DNA from: Elmis aenea
Lineage: Eukaryota > Arthropoda > Insecta > Coleoptera > Elmidae
Direction: 5' to 3'
Assembly: GCA_947652605.1 (NCBI GenBank)
Contig: OX393577.1
Span: forward strand, 9,114,868 to 9,178,867
DNA length: 64,000 nucleotides
The position numbers and the translations under genes are program-made. Below, in pieces: positions 32,220 through 43,400 of this stretch (within the stretch, counting starts at the first letter, position 1; every line of letters begins with the position of its first letter). The notes beneath the pieces were generated by a model that was given only the letters and a program-made list of their open reading frames with translations, was not told the DNA's origin and did not search any database.

Positions 32220-33159
32220 GAGTAAAGTGCCCTAATATGGAACAGTTACCTATTATGGAATACATCAGTTTTATGACGATGAATAAGCGATATCTGTTGA
32301 AAAGTATATGTACCTATTTGTACATTGATCACACATTCCCAAAAGTAAAATAGTTAAAAAATATTCACTAGATTACATAGCAGTTTCAAATATATTTTTG
32401 ACGTGCTACTGAGTTTTTAGGCTAAATCTTTCAGTGAAAAATATTATATGCTAGAGTAAATGATATAAAATATTTAATTGCATGTTTATTTAGCATGAGC
32501 CTTTACATTTCAATTAAATAAACCAAAATTTTGATTGGGGCCATTTCATGTTTTACATATACCGATTTTTGAAATGTCACATTGATGCCTTTATGGAATA
32601 CATAGAGGTGCCTTTTAATGAATATGATTATGGTCACTAAGTACAGCAATATGGGTTCAGTGTCAAAAGTGTCAGAAATGGGCAGACGAAAAATGTGCAA
32701 AATACCCATAAAAACAATTCTATTGTCCTACCTGTAAAAAATAAATAAATTATCAACATTTAGTTCGAATGACACTTCAATTATAATTTAATTTACATAA
32801 ATAACAGAGTTTTGATTTGGTTTAAGAAATAATGCAACTCAGAAAGAAATAAAAGATTAATCTATGAGCAGTTGTTTATTTTAATGTATATTTCCTATAT
32901 AATTATATATTCCATATTAAGAACCCCTACTATTCCATATTAGGTTCCCCGGGTGCTTAATATGGAATAGTAGTAACATTTAAAAAAAATAGCTATATAA
33001 GAAATATCTACCGTAATATCGTACCAGAATCCAGAATTCGAGTAATGTGTAGCGTATTCATTACAAATTCCTTATAATTTGTTTTGCAAAATTTTGTTGA
33101 ATAAATGTGAATATTATTGCCGAATACAAAAATGTTTTCCATATTAGGGCACTTTACTC
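32220..33159. mobile_element. TA-flanked MITE with GAGTAAAGTGCCC ends
   Basis: The 940-bp element has inverted ends GAGTAAAGTGCCCTAATATG / CATATTAGGGCACTTTACTC and TA duplications (32218-32219, 33160-33161). The word ATATGGAA or its complement recurs internally (about 32262, 32909-32940, 32960). It shares the first seven bases with the element at 14195. Confidence 0.82.
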
Positions 33160-33945
33160 TATATTAAATACATTTAAGAGTGCATTTCCTTGCGTTTTTT
33201 TAAATGGAAAACATAGTCGGCTATGGCCTCATAAAAAAGCATTTTTTCACTCTTTTGAATAACATAAGGTTTAATATATTTATTTTGATATTTAATATCA
33301 AAACAAATGTATGTACAATGTTAAAACTTAAAATAATCATACAAGTTTTTCATTAAATCGTTGCTTTTAAAAATTGATCACATGGTGCATTGTGGGACAA
33401 TGATGATAATCAGGTAAATTTTCTGAAAAAGACTTCCGACTTTAGATTTTCTTTCTCTAAAAACAAAGATAAAGACTGTGTTAAAAAAGAAAATATTCTG
33501 TGTAGGTTAAGCGCACCGCTTAACCTATACACAGAATATTTTCTTCGGTGCGACTACTTTTGGGGGCACTGAAAAAACAAAGAAACATTTTCAATTTTAG
33601 TTTGATTTTTTAAAGTACAATGTCTCAATGCCCATGAAAAGTGAAAGTTTTTAAAATAAAAAATTAAAATTTTTAATTACTTACGCTTTATTTCATATAT
33701 ATTTTTTGCTGTCCCACAATGTACCACGGGGTGGTTTATGCGGGGACAAGTGGTGTATAGTGGGACAGTCCCTCTATTTGTGTACCTTTATTTTTTTTAA
33801 ATATTTTTTTGTATATGCAATGTTAAACTATAGCAATATGAATATCTCATATCAATTTGAGGTATGCAAATTAAGTCGTTCAAAAGTTACGCAAAATTTA
33901 AAAAAAGTGTCCCAGTATATACCACCTTCCCCTATATTCCATATT
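33160..33945. mobile_element. MITE pieces with GTGGGACA words and a hairpin
   Basis: 33193-33230 carries the GGCTATGGCC core seen in several mariner MITEs. 33488-33544 is a near-perfect hairpin (AAGAAAATATTCTGTGTAGG and its complement). GTGGGACA/TGTCCCAC words recur at 33391, 33710, 33766 and 33907, ending at ACCACCTTCCCC-TA (about 33941). The outer left end is unclear. Confidence 0.5.
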
Positions 33946-34316
33946 TTTTTAATGCAACTTCTGGAGAGCCAGCATGTTAATAAAAATTTAGTTTATATTC
34001 CACTTACCTTCTTTACTGTTTAATGTAGTTTCCAAATTTGAAAAAAAGCAGGTTATTTTCATAAAGCACACCTTTACTTGTTTTTTATTGTTTATACAAT
34101 CAAATAAAAATGAAATATACAATTATAACAAACGAATAATCTCACCAATATACTTACTTAAAATAATCGAATAAATAAAACTGCCAAGAAATTTAATATA
34201 AATACACATTATAAAGGATTAAATACATACACAAATTGTGCAAGAAAGTACAAGTTAAAATTACTAACGGTTAATTTACCTTACCATTCCGTCCACTGCC
34301 TCGAAATATTTTTCTC

Positions 34317-34322
34317 TTTATT
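34317..34322 (-). terminator. Possible polyadenylation signal of stomatin exon 3b
   Basis: AATAAA occurs on the minus strand four bases after the exon's stop codon. Such a short spacing is unusual but workable. A donor-like GTAAGG about 45 bases after the stop is an alternative. Confidence 0.35.
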
Positions 34323-34326
34323 GCGT

Positions 34327-34437
34327 TCATTTTCCTCCTATTACTGCATCCTTGGCTGCTAAGAAGTACGTCAGCATGTCGAGCGGTAATGGGAAAATGA
34401 TAGTCGACTCCTTCTCGGCCGAAATCGTGTTTAGAGT
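34327..34437 (-). CDS. Stomatin gene, alternative last exon 3b (distal)
   Basis: Acceptor TTAATTGTGCAG, phase 0. It encodes [20 protein letters not shown]...[17 protein letters not shown], 36 residues. It lies 7.8 kb beyond exon 3a in gene direction. Confidence 0.85.
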   Translation of the reverse strand, partial: TLNTISAEKESTIIFPLPLDMLTYFLAAKDAVIGGK

Positions 34438-37400
34438 CTGCACAATTAAACGAGTAGTTATTTTAATAATTTTATTTTCACTCGTCGCGTTTCGTTTTGA
34501 ATCTGCAAAGCTAATAGGCGAAAAATTGCTGCCCAAATAAAGCAACAGGTAAACGTGATAAAATTCGATAGCTACACACATTTGAAAATTATCTAGACCA
34601 GTGATTCTCAACCTGTGGGGCGCGCAGGCGCGACCCCTAAGGGGCCGCTAAATATCTAAAAAAGGAGGCGAAAACAAAAGAAATCGACAGCAAAAGTGTT
34701 TAACAAAATAACATAAAATATATACAGAAAATGACAGCAGTTACACGTGCGATAGGTTTATTAGTGAGCCTTGTCTCTAGTGTTCTGGATTTAAACCGGA
34801 TTTTAATGTATTTTTAAAACTACGTTAGCTAAAAGAGCAACCAAAAATACGTATTTTAAAAAGTGTACACTTAGCAAAGGACGGTTAAGAAATACAAAGG
34901 AATAGGATCCCGATGAAAGAATTAAAATGGGGGCGCAATAAAATTTAATATGGAAAAGGGGGGCAAAAAACAAAAAGACTAACAAGGGAGGGTCACGATG
35001 GGTTGTCCCAGAACCTGGTCAAGACTGTGTTTATTGCATCAAGAACATGAAAACTAATTTTTTTGCGGAGTTATACGTGCCACTGGCCATTTCCTTCGGA
35101 AAAATAGGGGAAAAACTGAAAAGTTAAATAATAAAGGTAATTTTTGCAATCGCGTTGGCCATGAAACCGTCAGCAATAAAATCGAATTTCTTCTATTTAC
35201 CAATTCGTGCGTCCTTTACAAGTAAAATGGTGCAAAGTTTTTGGAAAAATCTTGGACAGTTCCAGAGAAAAACTCAAAAAACGAGGCCCTTGTAAAAACG
35301 GTTTCTATGTTAAACGCCTATGCAATTCGCGTAGATTTAGTTATACAACTTCAAATCACAGCGCTTTTGCAGGGGTTTCGTTTTTGACGTTTTTCTCCGG
35401 AACCGTTTAAGATTTTTTTAGAAACTTTGCACCACTTTGCTTGTAAAGGATGTGCGAATTGGTGAATAGAAGAATTTCGATTTTTTCTCTCACGGTTTCA
35501 TGGCCAACGCGATCGCAAAAATTACATTTATTGTTCAACCTTTCAGTTTTCCCCCTATTTTTTCCGAAGGAAATAGCCAGTGGCACGCATAACTCTGCAA
35601 AACATGATGTAATAAACACAGCCCTAATCAAATTGTAGCAACAACATATCGTGACCTTCCCTGGTGAGAAACACTGATTTAGACCAGTGGTTTTTAACCT
35701 TTTAGTAGTCGCGGCCCCTTAAATATCCTAAAATATTTTCACGGCCCCCTAGTTTGAAGTAACAAAAATATTACGATTCATTTAAGAAGATATCTTTCCA
35801 AAGGTTATAGTAAAATAAGGAGCAAAAAATATTTTTTTTAAGATTTCAATATTTTAAAAAGTAAGAAGGTTTTATAAAATTTTTACAGTCCACCTCCTTA
35901 AAATCTCTTATCCCCTCCCCAGGGGGCAGCAGCTTCCCGGTTAAGAATCGATGATCGAGACCAATTCATTTTTAATTGCAAAATGTATCCACATTATTCC
36001 TCATTCAGTGTTTACACAGGGTGAATACGGCATAAAAAAATCTTCAAAAAATTGTGATCATGACATTAAATTAACGTTTATTGAAAACATGAAAACCTTA
36101 CAGTGTTTCAGACATAGTCAAAGCAGTAGAATCACCTTATAATTAGTCTTAAGAAAGTCTACAAGATATGCTATAAGTTAACATTTACAAATTTTATCTG
36201 TTACAATTCCACTGCAACAAACAGTTTTTTTTTTATATAATTCCCTGTGCTTTGTGCAAGAAATAAATTATTTTACATTTTTACATACAGAATATTTTGA
36301 ATAGGACTGCAAAAAAAATTGTAAGACAATTTTTAGGTCACGCAAGAATTGTAGGAGCACGTTTTACTGTACCTACTTCACAGCAAACCTCCCAGAAATT
36401 CGACTGTTTTTTTTTGTTACATAATTAACAGTGATGTTGCTTTGTAATGTCCATAACACATGCTAATGTCAGATGTTGTGCCAAAATTAAGCGTGCGTGC
36501 ATTAGCCCACACAAAAAAAACAGTTTTACATATTTTGGTGCAATCCCAGTCAAAAAATTTTTACATTATCAGTAAAATAATTACAGCACTTAAAAATTGT
36601 CCACTATAATATAAAAACATTACAGCATATGAACAAATCATAAAACCGGGGGCCGAATAGAATTGAATTTCATAAGATCTTGCATAAAAGTGAGTTATAT
36701 CCCAAACCAATAATAACACTAGAACTGCCGGACTAATTTTTTGACTGGTTTTACTGTTTGCGTCAAAATAAATCTACTAAAAATTTCTTTTTGTTTTGAA
36801 TAAATTACTGTATGAGACTTATTTTGGGTAATAGACTATTTAATCAATAGATACATACATTTTTAAACATTTAAAAACATAGGGCCGGGCGGTGTCCGAC
36901 AGTATAAATCGGCATTTCCAGTCAAATGTCTGCTGATAGTTCTAGTGTTAAAAATATCTTGAAGTTCTTACGATATTCAACTACTTTATAATCATTTCTA
37001 CGGACATTTTACATCTTTAAAGTATTATTCGGAATCAGTAAAACTTTAAAACTCGAAAACATCCGCATGCTGTGAGTATAAAAACTGAAAGTAGCCTGTT
37101 CAAATTTGTCGGACAAAAAATGCATTGTTAAAGTTGCAATTAATTTTTTGTCCGGCCTCCGTAGTAATTTTTACCGACTAAAGAACTAACGAAACATCTA
37201 CCGCTAACTTAAATTCATTATAAAGTTTACATTACACGATTAACTTTATATTATCAGAATAAAGTTTATATCAGATAAACTACAATAATCTTTTAGGATA
37301 CATTTATAATATAAAATCTAGTTACACAGTATTTTTCAACAACACACGTGTGTGGAGAAAATACGAATAAGATACGTGTTGAAATATTACAACCTTATTA

Positions 37401-40400
37401 TCGTTATTATTATAATTTACTTATTTACAACTGCATATGTAGTAAATACCCGCTTCAAGTTTTGCAATAATACCCGGTAATCTAGAGATCTAAGTCTGTG
37501 GTGTTTTGTGTATTTACTAAAGTAATATGTTTTGGGTCAACATATTTTACTACCAGGATGACTCTGGTTGTGTTAGCTTTTTTATAGTCTATTGAGTATT
37601 GCACCAAAAGGGACACACCCATATAACACAATTCATGCAAAAAAAAACTAGGTGTACTTTCGTTAGAAAGCATATTCCTAAAGATAGTATAGATGCAAGA
37701 TTTGAGTTTTTAAACCTTTGTTTTTTGTGATCAATTGTTATCCTTGCTAATGCATAATTGTAAAAAATTCAATACAAGTAACGTAGAATCGTGAGTCAAA
37801 ACGTAAAAATAAAAGAGCATCCAATTATGCGATGAAACAGACCGGAAAATTCTTGCCAGAGGTAGCGTTTAATAATACATTTTTTGTTTTAAATAATAAT
37901 TGCAAAGAGTATAAAATAAGTTAATTAACATCTTTTACTGTTTGAAATTTTTGTTTTAGAATTAAAATCTTGAAAATTTTGTGAGCTGAAGACATAAAAC
38001 TGTTGACCCGAAACATCTTAACTCTCTACAGTTGTCGCAATAAGCTTAAATTAATCTGAAATTGGTCTGTTTTTACGATACAATTATTTGAAATTTTGAA
38101 AAAACAGACCAATTTCGAAAGTGTGCATGTACAACTACCATCATTTAGGCTACAAAATATAAATAGCCCTAGAATTCGTTTGATTAACACAGTATATTTG
38201 ACGGTTTTTTTAATTATGCACAGCCTATACAATAAACAAAAATTAGGATGATTGAGAATTAATTAACATCATTATATGGTAGGTCGAATGGCTACTGTGT
38301 TAGAATATTTTTACGTAGATTACGGATTTTACTACACTTAAATGTACTGTACTATTAAGACAAGATTGATTTACTGATTGATTGAATCTTTAAATGTTTA
38401 GACATCATCAATTAAATCGCGATAAAAATGCATTTTAAATGCAACTTAAATTATGAAAATTGACGGTTTCACCATACAAACACCAGATGTCGATAACAGT
38501 AAATAAGTAGTAGACTACCTCTATAAGACAGGGTATGGACAAACCAGTGACCACTTTTTAGCGTATATAAGGTCGAGTTTCGCTTGCGTCTGCCAACTTT
38601 TAAATAGTTCGCAATGAGTTAATAGCAAGTAGCACAGTTCATATTTTTCCCTGGCGTGTTCAGAGTGTTTAAGTATGTTTTTAAGACTTTAAAATACATA
38701 AGTGATAGTTGTTTATATAAAAATACGTAAATTTCATAAAGTAAGTTAAAAACAATTATTTTTTTAATTTTTAAGAAAATGCGCATTGTATTATTTGTCT
38801 ACATCGAACTTAATAGCAATGATTGGAATAGCATAAATAAAAATAATTCCAGATTTTTCTATTTTTTAAAACAAATTTCATTATTTTTATAGCCTTTATT
38901 ATTTACGTAGCTCCGGTGTTTCTTAAGTTTTATAGCAAACTAATTATTTTTACAGCAATGAATATTTTTTACAGCAAAAAAATATATTTTATAGCAATTT
39001 TTTGATAGTTACAAAAATTTAGAAAAAATATTGATATTTTTCGAGCATTTAATTTGTACTCTTCAACAAGCAAGTACATACACGTTTCCTGCTGTGGTGG
39101 ATCATGATTTTTTCAAGCATTCCAACCTACAGGTAATCGAAAAGTCAGGTAAGCTGTTATTCTCGATTGTTAGGAGCTGGCTGTGTTATATGGGTTTGCC
39201 ATCTAACATTCATCTTCATTATAGTAGGGTAGATCCAAACAATTCTCAAGGCGAATGATGTAAAAATCAATCCTGTCTTACTACGAAAGGATGCCAACAG
39301 CTTTTATTTATTTACTTAACAGAGATATATTTACTTATTACAGCGATAATACTGAACAGTACAGTCTTGTTAACAGTTAATAGATGCTAAAATCTATAAC
39401 AATGTTAGACCTAACAGTTATGTCAGTCACTCAAAGGAAATTATCATACTTATTCTTTGACTAAAGTTAGCATGTAAATTTTTCAAGCTTCGATTAAATT
39501 TTTTATGTTAACAAACAACTCTAAGTTTGTGAATTTTGGCAGCCGTTCGTATTACATTTATTACAGTAGACATTTTATTCGTTTCCTGAACAAGCAAAGC
39601 AGTAATTTATTTAATATGAATCCTCGAGTGTCAAGTGATCATACTCCTATTTATTAAAGCTTTCAAATCCCAATATAAATATCGCATATTATTATAAGAA
39701 TATACACAATTATGATAGATGAAGAGTACACATATATTTAAGTACTCACATTGCGTACTGAAGTCGTAAAATTTCTAATAATAAACGTGTTTGTAACGTG
39801 AATGATATTAATAAATCTATAGTATACAATAACGTGCACCGACTGCTAACATTTATCCACAAAACCAGCGACTATGTAGCAATTTCAGTGTGTCGTATGG
39901 CAAAATAAGTCGTAGTCGAACTAATTCATATAATCATTTGAAATAGTTGCTGCTCTACAAGTATATAGGGTGACAATAATCTACACGTGTTGTATGGGTA
40001 ACTTTGATAATATAAGATTTATATGGTTGGTTGAATTACAAAGTTGGACAGAACTTCAAGATGAATTGAATGTCATTTTGAAATTTGACTTACACTTAAC
40101 TCAAGGATACTAAACTAATAGGATGGCACATTCCCATACATAAGACTAATGTATTATGGGTAGTTCACACGGTGACATTTGATGTCGCGACATCAACAGT
40201 CGCGACATCAAATGTCACCGTGTGAACTACCCAAGTATGGTAGGCTTACGTCAAATGTCGAACTGTCAATATCGATGTCGCGACAACGCGGCACTAGCGT
40301 CGTGACATCGTGGCCTCGCGACATCCCTTACTTGGCTATCCCGAAGTGCTTTATATCTCATCATCAGAAAATTGAAATTACCAGTAAAAATTATTTATTA

Positions 40401-43400
40401 AAGCAAATATAAATAAAATACCTTGTGACTATTATTAATAACCTATGTAAATAATAATTAATGTGACGATATATAAAATCAAAATTTGTAATAATGCTTC
40501 AAATGGCAACCATTTTCTTGAATACACAGTTGACACCGTTTTAATATTTTACTTTGCACTTTTAATAAAGTATGATTTCTGCTATAGCTGCTCTTATATG
40601 TTGGTTTTTGATCATCGACACTATGTGACGTTTATTCATAAACTTTATCTTAAGTAGTTTCCCATAGAAAAAATCAAGAGGGGTAAGGTCCGGAGACCTG
40701 GCAGGTTATGCAACGGGACCTCTGTTACGTATCTATATCTAAAAATCTTTCCAATAAATAGATTGATACAATTTTTGTATTGTGAGCTAGTGCTCCAACG
40801 TGCTAAAAGTAATTCAAATATTGTATCTGATTTTGTATTTCTGATGATGAGATAAACTTGTAACACAAGAAAACAATACTCCAAATCCAAGCACCCTTAG
40901 ACCATGTAGTAATAAGTTCGTTCCTTTGCAAATTTTGAGAAAAGTCATGAAAGTAGATATGACAACTGATACATTTTTGAAATCAGCAAATAATAAGCTT
41001 TTTAATGAAACCATAACCAACTACGGTTGCCATTAAAAAAAATCAAGTTATATCTCAAAAACTGAGAGTTCCATGACTTTTTTTTTCTAATTTTACGTAA
41101 AAATATCTATAGGAATCAATTCGTATTTTGAATTTAACATCGGTGACAATGGAATTATTTACCATTGGACAAATCGTCTGTTTACTCTTTTTTAAAGTAG
41201 GTATTATAGGTGTAGGTTAAATGTTAAAATAACATTAAATTTGTCTTGAAATTCTGCCTAACTTTGCTAATTAACCGACCATGTAACTCTTATAATAACA
41301 AAGTTACCCATACAAAACATGTAGATTGATGTCACGCTGCATAAAAAGAATCTCGAAATATTTTAGGAGGCAATAATTAATGTTCAGGGAAACGTAAAAA
41401 GTTCATTTTAAAGACGAATTTTGATAATGGTGGCTTTAACAAACTATGTAGTTTTGCTTTACATGAGCAATATAATTTTTTCAGCAGTGAAGATTGCTCT
41501 AAAATCAAAATCAATCAATTTTTCAGCAGACAAAAATGCATTGCCGTACAAGTACATGTAATATTTTATGTTTACATATTGTTTTGGTGTAAGCAATGGT
41601 TTTTCAATTCGAAATTCCATCTTCACTCTCGTTAATCTACCCTGGTTACTAATTATAGCATTTTTATACTACTGCAATTGTTACAACGTCACTGGATTCA
41701 AAAATACAGACATTCTGATTAATCTAACAACTGATGAAAACTACGTTTTGTTATTGTTGTATGCGTTAGTTATATCCACTATTAAAACAGCTATCTCCGA
41801 TCACAAATTCGTAACGATAAGTTTTCAACAACATACGATAATTTTCGAAAACAGTCTATCTACTTTGGTCATATTTATTATTTATCAAGACACATATTTT
41901 ATTATTCTTCTAAAGTTCTGACTTTCTATTAAGTTGCACGTTTAAGCATGTAATTATTTAATTCTTCGCAAGCGACACACATTTCATTACTTGAATTTAA
42001 ATAATATTTAAATTTTACATTTTTATTGGTTAGCAATAACAAAACCGTAGGTGTTTAATCAGTTTTTTTTCCACAAAGTAGTAAAATGAAGTACACACAA
42101 ATACATTTAGAATTTGGCCGAAAAAATTATTAATGTATGAGTCCCTTGGTTTCGTTGATTATCTGTGCTAGGCATGTCCAGTAGGACTCATGTTCTTTCT
42201 TCATTTCATCTATTTTGCTTCTTTGGCCTTCATGAAGTAAGATATTATATCAATAGGGAGCGGGAATACAATTGTTGAATTCTTCTCTGAAGATATAGTG
42301 TTGAGGGTCTTAACAGAAATTGTGGTTAATATTTTTACCTGTGCTAATCCAAATTACTACTGAACACAAATTTTATTCCACACAGTATCTTTTTTGTTTA
42401 AGAGTTTTTTTTGCATTGTTTTAGAAAATGATAGTCATTTCTATTCCCTTTTGATTAAGCAGAAGCAATTTGCATACAGAGTGGTCCAAGTTTTTGTAGC
42501 AGGACTTTAACAGCCGATACAAAAACTTATTTTAAAGCGAATATTCCATATCAACATGGGTCCATAAACGCTTCATTTTAAAGATACAGGGTGTTGAAAT
42601 TTTCGAAAAAATATCGATAATTTTTAACCGTTTCCCAACCAGAAGATATATTTAAACCAAATTTGGACTGCAGCATCACCTTACAGGTTACCACATTTGA
42701 CGAGAATGTCAAGCCCCACAAGCAGTGGCGGATCTTGATTTTGTGGGGCCCCATGCGCAACCTGGTCTGGAGGCCCCCTATTAAGATGGTTCACTAAAAT
42801 GAACAATGCAGAAAAATCAATACGTTTTTTACTTTTAGAACCAACAAAAACATAAACAAAAAAATCAAATACGGAAACAAAAAAATATTCTCAGGTACCA
42901 GAAAAAAAATCACATTCCCATTTAAAAGAAAAAATCCCATCTCAGCTAAAAAAATCACAGTAAAATTCTGCATCATACAGTACAGGTGGTCCAAATTCGA
43001 TGGGACTAGGGACTACAATAATTATCTCGCTTAATAGTCAAAATAGAGAAACGGTTAAATTACTAATAATGTGCAGTTTTCTAAGAACAAACTCAGAACA
43101 GTTTTCAAAAATATTCTATCATTTTCGGTTTTTGAATTATTAATGAAAAACTGTTTTTTTGTTATATTTATACCTCCCTTATTGTTTTAAATATCGAAAA
43201 AGTTTATGAAGATTATTTTTAGATATTTTTATGCATATTTTGATAGTAGGTACTAAAAAAAATATTTTACGCTCGCCGTTAAAAAGGTATGACACAATCT
43301 CACCTTTTTTTAAATGGAAGCTATAGTTGGCTATGGCCTATTTAAATTACTTATTTTTTCCCTTTCCAAATATATTAGGGTTGATGTATTTATTTTCAAT

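Larger units (their letters stand above)
39967..41339. mobile_element. Mariner with long inverted repeats and decayed gene
   Basis: The ends are TATA-GGGTGACAATAATCTACA and GTAGATTGATGTCACGCTG. The right arm matches 4848-5372. It contains a broken transposase (40482-40735, minus) and the 75-bp palindrome at 40158-40232. Confidence 0.75.

Noticed and set aside
39031..39258. 75-codon frame downstream of the TATA-like site at 38572
   Set aside because: No signal peptide, motif or conserved residues; composition typical of the flanking DNA.
41568..41921. 117-codon plus-strand frame
   Set aside because: A+T-driven hydrophobic composition, no motif, no splice or promoter context, and it lies antisense within a stomatin intron.
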